Assembly (NCBI GenBank): GCA_012064385.1
Contig: QRDG01000473.1
Span: forward strand, 7,101,505-7,165,504
Length of the DNA stretch: 64,000 nt
Origin: Puccinellia tenuiflora
Lineage: Eukaryota > Streptophyta > Magnoliopsida > Poales > Poaceae
Direction: 5' to 3'
The notes beneath the pieces were generated by a model. That model was not told where the DNA came from, made no database searches, and saw only the letters and a list, made by a program, of their open reading frames with translations. The stretch's first letter is position 1, and the number at the start of each line of letters is the position of its first letter. Below, one piece after another: positions 36,201 to 47,802 of this stretch. The translations under genes were made by a program, and so were the position numbers.

Positions 36201-36822
36201 GGAAGGATTCAGTCCAGGAGTTCGAAGTGAAAAACCAATCCAATTTTTCTAGAAGAGGATCCTGCTGCATATTACTCCAGGTAAATTTCCTCCCCTTTAG
36301 AGGAAGCTCCACTAAGCCCAGATTGCTAATTGCTTCATTAAACAAGAGCATGTCATTAATATCTCCCCCTGGCTTATTTCTATCAGAGGGTTTTCTGATG
36401 CAGTTAAAATCCCCCAGAACAATCCAGTTATTGTCCTCAGGCATATCGATATTAGAGAACCAATCAATGAAGAGAGCTTTTCTCTCAGCCTGGCAGGGCC
36501 CATAAATGTTTGTGAGGATCCAGAACTCAGAAGAAATATTACTAGTGAATTTAACAGAGATAGAAAAATCATTCTGAAAAGCAAGCTCTCCCTTGAACAG
36601 AGCATCATTCCAAATTGTGATAATTCCACCAGAGGCCCCAATCGAAGGCAGATATTCAAATTTATTGAATTTCTTCGGACAAAATTTTCTGATGTATTCA
36701 AGATCAAATACTTCCCTTTTAGTTTCATGTAAACGGATGATATCACATCCACATTCTTCAATTTTGTTTGCAAGAGCAAGCCATTTATTTTCAGAATTAA
36801 TGCCTCTAATGTTCCAATTCAT
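33230..36822 (-). pseudogene. LINE ORF2: endonuclease - reverse transcriptase - zinc-binding region, one frameshift
   Basis: The main frame (36822-33442, 1126 aa) has an N-terminal EEP endonuclease with NIRG (4-7), HETK (about 31-34), NIYGP (about 105), GDFN (about 137) and SDHLP (about 220). The reverse transcriptase follows, with SPGPDGF (about 455), RQGDPLSPLLF (about 640) and the catalytic YADD at about 685-688. A C-terminal zf-RVT region has CP/CW-type cysteines (CNQEETLMHLFWTCPFAE). A frameshift near 33450-33520 moves the last ~80 residues (FADLKSKLNVPFFMEIMIIA to 33230) to another frame. ORF2 nicks the target and copies LINE RNA. The long open frame suggests a fairly recent insertion, but this copy is probably inactive. 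Confidence 0.92.
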
Positions 36823-37110
36823 GATCTTCCATACACGATTGTGCTCCGTTAATTAAATATAAGGTTTTGATTACTAACCAGCAAACTCAGACACAATCCA
36901 AGCGCTAATAGCGAGTGCAGATAAATATTTGGAGACATCAGAGTCTGACATAAGACATCCATCACAACCAAAAGCATGTTGCAAAGTACATCCATCACAA
37001 CCAGTAACAGGCCCAAAAACAGCAACCAGACTCTTATTACAAAGCAACTGGAAACATACTCCATCCTGCCACTGCCAAAAACATTACGTGAAACTATCAT
37101 CGGGAAACTT

Positions 37111-37227
37111 TTACTTCTTCTTCTTCTTGCTTTGCTGGTCACCATCTTGACCAGTAGCACTAGGCTTCTTTTGAACTTTATTTTTCTTTGCAAGCTTCTT
37201 TTCCAGATCTTTATCTTCCACCTCAGA
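37111..37227 (-). pseudogene. LINE ORF1 C-terminal remnant
   Basis: The minus strand encodes a Lys-rich tail ending SATGQDGDQQSKKKKK and TAA at 37111, about 290 bp upstream of ORF2. The LINE breaks off in the middle of ORF1, which shows 5' truncation. Confidence 0.6.
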
Positions 37228-40200
37228 TTCGTTCATGATAGCTCATTTCTGTGAACACTTTTTCAAGTTAATTGTCGTATTCCAAGTTTATATTTTTTTC
37301 TGGTAACTAGGCCACATGTAATGACTCAATGAGAAGGTTTTCCATTTTTTTGAATTTTTTTGAATTCTTTATGCCTGTTTCAAAATACGGTCAAAACGGC
37401 GGACATGACCGTTCGTAGCTAGGGGTTGAACCTTGCCAAACTCTTGGTGTATCTCTGATGAAATAGCTACTTTTGTATCTAAAACTAATTTTTATGAAAT
37501 TCCACGAGAAAACTACGAGGCACCTGTAGTTCAAATTTGACCCGCTTTCAACTGAATCGGCAGAATTTTGTCTTTTTCAAAAGACGTGGATTGAAACCTT
37601 TTGAGAGGCAGATATTTTGTTATTTGTACATAAAATGTGGTCTAATAATTTTAAAAAATGTAGTGCTCCCATTTTGCAACATATTTTTGGTATGTGCTTC
37701 ACGAAAAAACTCATTTTTTGCACTCCGAAAATGAAAAAATTTATTTTTATGCAAGGGAAATAAAAACTTTCTTCGGCAACATTGTTCGTGGTTTCAAGAT
37801 GCACGTTTGTGCGCAATATGAGGTCATTTGAAGAAACTATGCAATGAATGTGGCCATAACATTGGTCATTTGCCGTAAAAGCCATGAATCTTCGTTCATG
37901 ATAGCTCATTTCTGTGAACACTTTTTCAAGTTAATTGTCGTATTCCAAGTTTATATTTTTTTCTGGTAACTAGGTCACATGTAATGACTCAATGAGAAGG
38001 TTTTCCATTTTTTTGAATATTTTTGAATTCTTTATGCCTGTTTCAAAATACGGTCAAAACGGCGGACATGACCGTTCGTAGCTAGGGGTTGAACCTTGCC
38101 AAACTCTTGGTGTATCTCTGATGAAATAGCTACTTTTGTATCTAAAACTAATTTTTATGAAATTCCACGAGAAAACTACGAGGCACCTGTAGTTCAAATT
38201 TGACCCGCTTTCAAAATTTGACCCGCTTTCAACTGAATCGGCAGAATTTTGTCTTTTTCAAAAGAGGTGGATTGAAACCTTTTGAGAGGCAGATATTTGG
38301 TTATTTGTACATAAAATGTGGTCTAATAATTATTAAAAATGTGGTGCTCCCATTTTGCAACATATTTTTGGTATGTGCTTCACAAAAAAACTCATTTTTT
38401 GCACTCCGAAAATGAAAAAAATTATTTTTATGCAAGGGAAATAAAAACTTTCTTCGGCAACATTGTTCGTGGTTTCAAGATGCACGTTTGTACGCAATGT
38501 GAGGTCATTTGAATAAACTATGCAATGAATGTGGCCATAACATTGGTCATTTGCCCTAAAAGCCATGAATCTTCGTTCATGATAGCTCATTTATGTGAAC
38601 ACTTTTTCAAGTTAATTGTCGTATTCCAAGTTTATATTTTTTTCTGGTAACTAGGTCACATTTAATGACTCAATGAGAAGGTTTTCCTTTTTTTGAATAT
38701 TTTTGAATTCTTTATGCCTGTTTCAAAATACGATCAAAACGGCGGACATGACCGTTCGTAGCTAGGGGTTGAACCTTGCCAAACTCTTGGTGTATCTCTG
38801 ATGAAATAGCTACTTTTGTATCTAAAACTAATTTTTATGAAATTCCACGAGAAAACTACGAGGCACCTGTAGTTCAAATTTGACCCGCTTTCATCTGAAT
38901 CGGCAGAATTTTGTCTTTTTCAAAAGAGGTGGATTGAAACCTTTTGAGAGGCAGATATTTGGTTATTTGTACATAAAATGTGGTCTAATAATTTTAAAAA
39001 ATGTAGTGCTCCCATTTTGCAACATATTTTTGGTATGTGCTTCACAAAAAAACTCATTTTTTGCACTCCGAAAATGAAAAAAAATTATTTTTATGCAAGG
39101 GAAATAAAAACTTTCTTCGGCAACATTGTTCGTGGTTTCAAGATGCACGTTTGTGCGCAATATGAGGTCATTTGAAGAAACTATGCAATGAATATGGCCA
39201 TAACATTGGTCATTTGCCCTAAAAGCCATGAATCTTCGTTCATGATAGCTCATTTCTGTGAACACTTTTTCAAGTTAATTGTCATATTCCAAGTTTATAT
39301 TTTTTTCTGGTATCTAGGTCACATGTAATGAATCAATGAGAAGGTTTTCCATTTTTTTGAATTTTTTTGAATTCTTCATGGCCTGTTTCAAAATACGGTC
39401 AAAACGGCGGACATGACCATTCGTAGCTAGGGGTTGAACCTTGCCAATCTCTTGGTGTATCTCTGATGAAATAGCTACTTTTGTATCTAAAACTATTTTT
39501 TTATGAAATTCCACGAGAAAACTACGAGGCACCTGTAGTTCAAATTTGACCCGCTTTCAACTGAATCGGCAGAATTTTGTCTTTTTCAAAAGAGGCGGAT
39601 TGAAACCTTTTGAGAGGCAGATATTTGGTTATTTGTACATAAAATGTGGTCTAATAATTTTAAAAAATGTGGTGCTCCCATTTTGCAACATATTTTTGGT
39701 ATGTGCTTTACAAAAAACTCATTTTTTGCACATCGAAAATGAAAAAAATTATTTTTATGCAAGGGAAATAAAACTTTCTTCGGCAACATTGTTCGTGGTT
39801 TCAAGATGCACGTTTGTGTGCAATATGAGGTCATTTGAAGAAACTATGCAATGAATGTGGCCATAACATTGGTCATTTGCCCTAAAAGCCATGAATCTTC
39901 GTTCATGATAGCTCATTTCTGTGAACACTTTTTCAAGTTAATTGTCGTATTCCAACTTTTTTTTTCTGGTAACTAGGTCACATGTAATGACTCAATGAGA
40001 AGGTTTTCCATTTTTTTGAATTTTTTTGAATTCTTTATGCCTGTTTCAAAATACGGTCAAAACGGCGGACATGACCGTTCATAGCTAGGGGTTGAACCTT
40101 GCCAAACTCTTGGTGTATCTCTGATGAAATAGCTACTTTTGTATCTAAAACTAATTTTTATGAAATTCCACGAGAAAACTACGAGGCATCTGTAGTTCAA

Positions 40201-40383
40201 ATTTGACCCGCTTTCAGCTGAATCGGCAGAATTTTGTCTTTTTCAAAAGAGGTGGATTGAAACCTTTTGAGAGGCAGATATTTGGTTATTTGTACATAAA
40301 ATGTGGTATAATAATTTTAAAAAATGTAGTGCTCCCATTTTGCAACATATTTTTGGTATGTGCTTCACAAAAAAACTCATTTT

Positions 40384-40960
40384 GAACAAACTATGCCATG
40401 AATGTCATCATAACATTTGTCATTTGGCCTGAAAGTCATGAATCTTCGTTCATGGTAGCTTATTTCTGAGAACACTTTTTCAAGATATTTTCCGTATTAC
40501 AAGTTTCTTATTTTTCATCAAAACTAGGTCACATATAATGACACATTTGCGAAGGATTTCCATTTTTTTGAATTCTTTATGTCGATTTTAAAATGCGATC
40601 AAAATTGACGACACGACCGTTCTTAGTCAGGGGTTAAATCTTACGAAACTATTGGTGTATCTCTGATGACATAGATAGTTTTGTACCTAAAAAAGATTTT
40701 TTCAAAAAATCATGAGCAAACTACGAGGCAGTTGTAGTTCAAATTTGACCCGCTTTCTACTAAACCGGCAGAAATTCTGATAAATAAATACTTATGTACC
40801 TAAAAATGATTTTAAGTGGCACAATTAAACTACTAGTACTAAATATTGGTCACATATATTTGCCGTATTCCAAGTCTTTTTATTTTCACAAAGTTTATAT
40901 CTTGCAATTAAACTACTAGTGCTAAATATAGGTCTTGATATTTTTTAACTCGGATAAAAA
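40384..40960 (+). repeat. diverged copies of the ~660-bp unit at the array edge
   Basis: After 40383 the unit continues with many differences but in the same word order (AACTATGCCATGAATGT, AATCTTCGTTCATGGTAGCT, GTAGTTCAAATTTGACCCGC at about 40734). A duplicated AATTAAACTACTAGT word follows at about 40827 and 40908. Edge units being more diverged is typical of tandem arrays. Confidence 0.7.
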
Positions 40961-41099
40961 AGCATGATACTTTTAGCAAATAATGGCGGTCTTATAACAC
41001 AAGTTAAGTGTTTTCTTAGACAAAAATTATGTGCTTGCCAGTCTTAAGTGACCGTGCCGTGGGGTCAGGAAGAGGCTGGCCCTACCTGCAGCCACTCTA

Positions 41100-44060
41100 G
41101 TGTAGGGTGCACATGTAAGTAAGTAGATGGGCGCCGGGCGGTGGAGGGAAAAAATTGGAAACAACCGCGCGGCCTACAATTTTCACATCCGCCAATAAAT
41201 CCCCTTCCGAGGCGTAACCCTAATTCCCCTCCCATTTTTTTGTTCGCCGCCGCCCTGTTCTCCCATCCCCGCCGCCCCTACTTTGCGATGCCTCGAGCTC
41301 CCCACCTCCTCCGGCCTCCCCATGGACCTCCAATGCGAGCGCGGCGCCACCAGGGACGGGTCGTCGTCATGGTTGCCGAGCGTGGTGTGGCATTCATGTA
41401 GGCGTGCAAGAAGGTCCCGGCGCTGCTCGCCGACCCCAGCCTCACCTTCTTCCGCGACTACCTCGACGTTTCCACATCCTCGGCGCCGACATCCCCACGC
41501 CGCTAATTCCAGCGCCGGCCCCAAGGTCCTTTCCCCATCTCCTTCCCTGTTATGACTCTCTTCCCTCTCTATGCTCCGGATCTTTTTCGAGTCTGGATCG
41601 TGATTCGTGATCCATCTTTAGCATGTGACGTCCATGGACGGCGAGGCTCTACACTACAAGTTGTGGCATGTGCTCACATCGCCACCAACGCCGATGGATC
41701 CGCTCCTCTCTGACAAGGCCGTCGTTGGATCCGTCGGCCCCGACATCACAGGCCCTGGATCCGCTCATCCCCGACAAGGTAGCCGCCTGATCTGCTCCTC
41801 CCCGTCAGCTTCTGATTCGGTAACCTCCCCCCCCCCCCCCTCTTTCTCTCATTCTTCTATCTCTCATAGTGTATGTCGGGTCCAAGCTTGGTACAGAGGA
41901 GGATCAACGCCGGACAAGAGTGAAGATGGACAAGTTCCTAGAACAAGGGCGGCCTGCTGGAAGTCACCTCCTTCCACAATGACAAAGGCAAGAAACTCCA
42001 GCTTGCCCTCATACTTAGCAGATATAGCCTTGTCATTTGGGCCTTTGCTGTGTGTCCTAAGGGTTCAACCTACCCGTGCTGCTGCATTCTTGCCTGCATA
42101 ATATGGAGTGTCAGTTCAACGTTACTCAAGGCGGTGCTCACACATATCCTATAGGTTGCTACACTTGAGCTTTCAGTAGACAATGATCACCGATCAGCAT
42201 AGTGAGCCTCTTATTACGAGTTTGCGATTGGTGTTGTGCTTTGCTTGTGTTTTTGAAGTTGCTTATTTTTATTGTAAAGATGATGTAGGCAACAGATTAC
42301 CTCGATAGATGTTTCTTTGCAACGATGCATACTTGTTTACATGATCAAGAGCTTGCCTCTATAATGCATTGTTTCCATGATTTGTGAAACGTTAATGATA
42401 TCTATATAACAATTTATTTAGTAAAACGCATTTCGTTTTATGGACCATATCCTAATATATATGCTATTAATAGCCTGTTCATTTGTGCTCACATGTTTAC
42501 TAGATGCTATTTTTTTCTTCATATGTTTAAACTTGAATGTCCTGATTAGTAGTATGATTTACTTGCCAGTGTTAGTTGTCCATAACAGTATTGTAGATGC
42601 TATTGTTAGTTGTGCAAATCTAGAACATGTTAATTTCCTTATTCAGATCTTCTTAAGTTACTTGATGTTGATGTCTTTCTGGTACTTATTTACGCTTTAC
42701 CTAAAGTTGTTAGTTCATTAAATTGTTGTCTCACATTTATCCCTTTTTGTTGCATGATACATGTGTTATAACCACATCGTAGCATTGATGAATGTCTGGT
42801 GGGAGCGCATGGTGGACGTCTACACGGACGAGTACCTTCAACGGCCAGTGTCAACGACAATGTGGACAAGATCTTCTTCAAATACAGCCCCATCCACGGC
42901 ATCGACACGAAGTCAGGTATCTAGTCCTCATCTTCTCGACAGATATGGTCCTGATGCGTGATGTATGTAGCATGTGCTCCCTATAGATATATGTATGCAT
43001 TTTTCTTGTCTGGGCGTGCATGTTTTATTGTCTAGATGGTAGTGTATTACTATCGCATGAGGTGTTGCTGTATGCTATTAAACAGCTATTAAAGTACTAT
43101 GGCATGCCTTGTCTACATGAAGATTTTGTGCTGCTGCTTCCGATCACTAAGGATTGCTGTTGTTCTTGTGTACTAGTGTTAAGTTCTTACACCAAAACAT
43201 GTTTTCTCATTTCAGTGCACAATTTATGAGCTTAGCAAGAAGTTATATGATATTTGCTATTTGCTGATAGTTATACCTCCATTTGCTTGTTCTACACATG
43301 TAGCTCTGATTATATCTGTTTTTTAATTATGTACATTGTTTAATGTACATTGTTATTACTTGCATTGATTGGTCATTAACCAGTTTTTGCAATTTCCTTC
43401 CTTGATTTGATGCTAACAAATTTGGGCCTGATGCTTGATGGCCTAATGCTTGATGCATGTATCATGTGCGCACATTCAAGATAGCGACCTTGTATAGCTT
43501 ATAGCGTGCTTGTATAGCTTAAGGTGCCATATCTAGTTGAGCTGATTGGTCCTCAACGCGTATGATATGAACCTTTAGTTTCTCCAGTTTGGCACCTTAA
43601 CTAGATATGGAGTTTCTGTGTTGGGTAAATCTGAATAACTTTGACTTAGTTCTGTTAACTTGCACTGGGCTGGTACACATTTCCAAAATATATCTCAGTT
43701 TTCGCTGTTATGAGAATGTTATATGCACTGTTTTTTGTTAGATCTAAAATTCTGCAGCATTTTTTTCATTGTTATGAGAACGTTGTATGCACGGATTCAC
43801 TTGATTATGTTCCTAACCTTTCATTTTTATTATTTGCAGATTTTGCATTCATTCTTCAAAAGTTGGGTGTACAAGAGCTCCAGAAGAAGAATCCCAGGGA
43901 AAACCCTCACCCGCGAAATGTGTTCTAGCTCATTGGTGCTAGTTATGTGTATATTTAGTTGTATTTTTGAGTTGAATGCCAGATTTGTATTGTGCATGAT
44001 TGTAAAGTACTTTGTTTGGCTGTTGTATGAAATATTATGCATTATTGGCTCTGTTTGAAT
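41100..44060 (+). other. gene-like captured region, no intact gene
   Basis: It changes from AT-rich to GC-rich first-exon-like sequence (41140-41560), then to long T-rich intron-like stretches with isolated exon-like islands. One at 42789-42912 encodes WWERMVDVYTDEYL and ends before a possible GT donor. Another follows TTATTTGCAG at 43841 and encodes FILQKLGVQELQKKNPREN. Only the Hip-like piece at 41369 is recognised. This fits transduplicated host gene fragments, with the other donors unknown. Confidence 0.45.
41369..41500 (+). pseudogene. captured N-terminal fragment of Hip/FAM10 (Hsc70-interacting protein)
   Basis: Translates as MVAERGVAFM-stop-ACKKVPALLADPSLTFFRDYL, then (shifted by an indel) GADIPTP. 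Plant Hip/FAM10 proteins begin with a similar segment (VAELRAFVEACKKDP, LLADPSLAFFRDYL, LGA). The glutamate before ACKK is a TAG here. Nothing of the TPR or later domains was recognised. The host protein is a co-chaperone of Hsc70/Hsp70; this fragment cannot be functional. Confidence 0.65.
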
Positions 44061-44636
44061 CGAATTATATGTATTTGCACAAATGGACCTGATGTGTGGG
44101 ACCAAAACAGCACACCTGATAACTGGGACCCATCAATGGGGCCTTCTTTTCAAATGAAAAAAATAGATAACTGACAAGTGGGACCACCCTCAAATGGACT
44201 GTAGCAAGGCCCAAATAACAGAAAAATAACCTGTATAAGGCCGTGGGTACAGGATATAAAAATGCTTGGCCCATTCAAAAATTGACAGGTAAGAAATCTA
44301 ATTGGGCTTGGCCCATATGAATGACCACCGTTTGTTGGGCCGATTTAGATCCATGACTTTCTAATTTGGTCACAATTTCGCCACGTAGGATTGGCCACGT
44401 AGGATCTGACGTGGACTGGCCGGATAGCCAATGACCAAAATAATTGGTCATAGAATTATGACCTCTGATTTGGTCATAGACGGTTATGACTATTTCACTA
44501 AAAAGGTCATGATCAACCGTTTTAGTCGCTCGGTATGTGACTATCGGTTTTTGGTCACGAAGGGGTCATGAATGGAACTTTGTGACCTTCTAGTGACCAA
44601 AATGGAGGGTCACCAGTCAGCATATTTCTTGTAGTA

Positions 44637-44867
44637 TAACTTACCGCTGGCGAACAGGTGCGTGCATTCGCCAGCGGTAGGTGGCCCCGCTTGGGACACC
44701 TGGGTCCGCGTTTACCACTGGCGCAACATCATCCTTGTTCGCCAGTGGTAAGGCAAGTACCTCTGGCGAACCACGTTTCTTGTTCGCCAACGATATTTAG
44801 CACCGGCGAACGCTTTATTTTGTTCGCCAGTGAGGGCCTGGCGGCTATAGCCCTTTTCCTACTAGTG
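44637..44867 (-). mobile_element. CACTA A2: right-terminal fragment of an A-type CACTA
   Basis: Subterminal units CCGCTGGCGAAC/TTCGCCAGCGG, CCACTGGCGCAAC/GTTCGCCAGTGG and others, then ATAGCCCTTTTCCTACTAGTG at 44847-44867, homologous to the A1 terminus at 12171. The right flank is TAC. Only 231 bp remain; the left side is lost at the border of the 29244-44636 element. Confidence 0.8.
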
Positions 44868-45345
44868 TACATAGCCACAACGACCAAATAACGGCAATCG
44901 CTCCCACCCTAATAAGAAGCTTAAACCTAGGACCCACAGCATTTAGCAAATTGCCGAAAATATTCGCAACGCTATGTGGGGGTATAAGGTAGAGCCTATC
45001 TGGATGACTGACTATATAGATCTAGCAAACTTGCACTGCAAGAATAGATGCTTTATAGTCTCATCATGTTGATAAAAGACACATTTTTCACTTCCGTGCC
45101 AATTGCGTTTTGCAAGGTTATCTTTTGTAAGGATTACCCCTCGATAAAGATACCACGCGAACACCTTTGTTTTTAGCGGGATTTTCATCTTCCAAATTTT
45201 CTTATTATTAATAACTGATACATCAGATTGAAAGTACATAGAATCAACCGAGAATTTACCCATTCCATTCCTGTTGAGATTCCATTGAAACTTACCTGAT
45301 CCATGCGTCAAGTGTACTACCTGGTTTATATACAGCAATCAATCG
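44868..45345 (-). pseudogene. LINE remnant, reverse-transcriptase zinc-binding region
   Basis: The minus strand 45338-45012 encodes a zf-RVT type segment: KIWKMKIPLKTKVFAWYLYR, then LAKRNWHGSEKCVF and HDETIKHLFLQCKFARS. Downstream, in a shifted frame, comes a decayed tail ending VIWSLWLC exactly at the CACTA A2 terminus. The CACTA therefore inserted into the LINE. The rest of this LINE is not present on the other side. Confidence 0.7.
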
Positions 45346-46107
45346 ACACTTCTGAGATATGGTATGCCTGTTTATGTCTCAGTTTATAGGGATTCTCTTA
45401 AACCTCAATAGATTTAGAATCGATCGAGACTTTTGACCGAGCAAAACGGTTTGAAACAGTAACACCAAATGTATACATGACACGTGTGCATCACCGGTAA
45501 AACTAGCCATCACGAAGGGCTGAGACAAGTAGCGAGTTACATTTGTAACTGCATCTTGTTGATGCAGATGCATATGTGGGCTCTTTGGAGTACTAATACT
45601 AGAGAGTTGACTTGATCAGCATGTCTTACTTGCACTGCAGAGGCTAGCTGCAGCCATGGGAACACGATGACGAGGTTTCATTTTGACACGCGCCCGACAA
45701 ACTCTGACACGCAAAATTAAGATTCAAGCGCGTAGCATCGATCGATCTCCAACAACTGATCGATCGATCGCTTTAGTTTGGCATTTTGCTGTCGACCAAA
45801 CGACAGAACAAGTCCAAAAAAGGATAGACTAAACCAACCACTACCCCTGATACATGTCTGCCTTGCAGTTGCACTTACCAACCTTAATTACTTTACAACT
45901 TTCTGATAGCTTGCTTCGGGCTCCACAAGACAACGCGTTACGTATAGCATTTCTTGGCCCGTGCATGCATCTCGCAACCAGATACTGACGAACTTCCAAT
46001 GATCGAGAAATAAAAAAGCTTGACTTAAATAGTTAGGTGCAGTTGGTTTGGACTTCGGTTTCATATGTCGTCACGAGCCGGACAAAATTTGCGAGGTTTT
46101 TATATTG
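45346..46107. other. intergenic sequence without recognisable genes
   Basis: Mixed composition, with GATCGATCGATC runs near 45740 and 45760. No coding, repeat-boundary or RNA signature was recognised. Confidence 0.4.
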
Positions 46108-46575
46108 CATGCAGGCGGGCACATCAGAAGACACGCAAACAGATTACATATGACTTATATTATTTATTTATAATTGGAATTATCCGTATTCTCTTGTAAA
46201 ATAAGTTGGTGTGGATTGATTTCCTGGTCGATCTCTTCCAATGTATATCAGACGTACGTCCATGATTAATGTATCCTACGCGTGTAATAACATATTATCT
46301 GTTAGTTCATGTAAACCTTGGTTGGTCTAAATTGCATATATGCGGGTGGCACGTCGGAAGACATGCAAACAAATTACATAACCTAGGGATACTTATGATT
46401 TTTTGGAGTGATCCACATTCTCCAAGACATTATTAAGTTGGTGTGGATGAATTTCCTTGTCTCTTCTAATTAATGCATCAGACGTCCATGATTAATGAAT
46501 CCTCTGCGTGTCATTAGATCGACATATCATATTGTGTGTGTTCAGTTCATACAAAACCTTGCTTGGTCTATTTGT
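46108..46575. repeat. tandem duplication of ~230 bp (two diverged copies)
   Basis: Both copies share GCAAACA-ATTACATA, AAGTTGGTGTGGAT, CAGACGT-CCATGATTAATG and ACCTTG-TTGGTCTA in order. Homologous words recur about 230 bp apart. Confidence 0.75.
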
Positions 46576-46951
46576 TTAGATATTCTTTTCCTGGTCATTC
46601 ATGCCGGCTGGTGACGTAGTACTACTAATTCGCTTTGTTTGTAGCATATGGATATGCATGCATGCATGTGAAAGAAAAACTGGCGGGCTGACTTTACCAG
46701 TATTTAGAGTTTAATTGCGTAATGACCTTGCCATGTCTTTATTCTCCCGCCAAAGTTAATCAAAATTGGCGGCATATAATTATAAATCAGTACGCGTATG
46801 ATGGGTACCTTTTTGGGACTACACTAATACGTATGCATATGGACATTTCAGGTTTGAGTAAATATGTATACTATGATTGGGTCAAGGACGTGACGTTTTG
46901 ACTAACTTGTTAGTTAAACCTTTCAAATCGGAACTAGCCAAATTCTGACGG

Positions 46952-47290
46952 ACTAAACTAGGAGGATATATATACGTGTTGTGTTGATTTGCATCACATC
47001 TGACGACTGGACTGCCATCTGTCTCCGATAGTCCGATATGCATGTTAAGCAAGTCTTCACAACGTAGCGGACGCGCTCAACGCCTTTGACTTGAACATCA
47101 ACTATGATTTCAGCAACGAGATCGATAAGAAAAAAAACGATGATTTCAACCAGGTAGTATTGGAGACTGGAAAGTCGAAAGAGACAGAATGTATATTTTA
47201 ATTCACAAGAGATATGCATATGAGTGCCTTCTTCGCAGTTTCGCTAATTTCGTTGTGATTAGCATGCAGATTTGTGTAGGCCATATACAG
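46952..47290. repeat. segmental duplication, copy 1
   Basis: Shares CTAAACTAGGAGGATATAT, ACATCTGACGACTGGACTG, GTAGCGGACGCGCTCAACG, ATTGGAGACTGGAAAGTCG and TAGCATGCAGATTTGTGTAG in order with 48076-48097 plus 48477-48785. The copies differ by many small changes, so the duplication is old. Confidence 0.85.
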
Positions 47291-47702
47291 GGAGGCCGGC
47301 GTTTGTGAGCCCGGGCGCACCAGCTCCCGGTGCTTTTCAAAAAAATTAAAAAAATAAAAAATTTTGCAAAAAAAATGCGGAAAAAATCATGCGCGTACCT
47401 GACCATGGTCCGCATCGCTGTGAAAAATTTCGCACCGAAATGTCATCGTATGCGACCTGGGCAAAAATGTCAAATTTCTGACAGCATGTGAGATCCGGAA
47501 TTTTGAATTTCTTGTCAGAATTTTGTCATTTTTCCCCAGGGCGTATACGATGACATTTTGGTGCGAAATTTTTCACGATGGTGCGGACCATGATCAGGTA
47601 CGTGCATGATTTTTTTTCGCATTTTTTTTGTAAAGTTTTCATAAATTTTTTTTGCTCCCGAAAAACGGGAGCTGGTGCGCCCGGACACCGTTATGAATTT
47701 CC
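47291..47702. mobile_element. Mutator-type foldback MITE, copy 1 (412 bp)
   Basis: Flanked by CATATACAG on both sides (47282-47290 and 47703-47711), a 9-bp duplication typical of Mutator-like elements. Nearly the whole element is an inverted repeat: CCCGGGCGCACCAGCTCCCG at the left pairs with CGGGAGCTGGTGCGCCCGG at the right, and ATGTCATCGTATGC with GTATACGATGACAT near the centre. Confidence 0.82.
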
Positions 47703-47802
47703 CATATACAGGCGGATATGTCATGTGTGACACTTCATGCAAATGGAACCCGGCTCCATAAAAACGCTTTCCTTGCACTTTCAAAATGGACAAATTATTG
47801 TA

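Larger units (their letters stand above)
33088..37227 (-). mobile_element. LINE retrotransposon (L1-type), 5'-truncated, ~4.1 kb
   Basis: On the minus strand it ends in a short A tail (T run at 33086-33095). It carries the end of ORF1 and a nearly complete ORF2. It is inserted in the 660-bp array inside the word GAATCTTCGTTCATG. The two flanks share at most 2-3 bases, so there is no normal long target duplication. Confidence 0.9.
30184..40383 (+). repeat. ~660-bp tandem repeat array, nine anchored copies, split by a LINE
   Basis: The word GTAGTTCAAATTTGACCCGC (or a one-base variant) occurs at 30744, 31408, 32059, 32721, 37526, 38189, 38869, 39535 and 40192. This gives spacings of 651-680 bp once the ~4140-bp LINE is subtracted from the fourth interval. 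One unit has an 18-bp internal duplication at about 38206-38223. Copies are near identical. The ~65-aa plus-strand and ~100-aa minus-strand open frames recur in every unit and are by-products of the repeat. The array sits inside a CACTA-like element; its role is unknown. Confidence 0.92.
29244..44636 (+). mobile_element. second CACTA-like element (15.4 kb), non-autonomous, with tandem array and captured sequence
   Basis: The left end is CACTACAAGAAATATGTCAA. The right end is the complement of ACTACAAGAAATATGCTGAC, with the last base changed. The terminal repeat extends about 30 bp to TGACC, and both subterminal regions are full of TTGGTCATAG/GACCAA words (29270-29500 and 44440-44610). There is no transposase. 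Inside are a tRNA-like unit, a ~660-bp tandem array split by a LINE, and gene-like sequence at 41100-44060. The flanks do not share a 3-bp duplication and belong to different elements. The TIR resembles Triticeae Jorge-type CACTA elements; this assignment is tentative. Confidence 0.7.

Noticed and set aside
30184..40383. CRISPR-like or phage-like repeat array
   Set aside because: Units are ~660 bp direct tandem copies without spacers, and the genome is a plant.
30755..40385. Recurring ~65-aa plus-strand and ~100-aa minus-strand open frames in each tandem unit
   Set aside because: They repeat because the DNA repeats. There is no domain, they overlap on both strands, and their ends vary with small indels.
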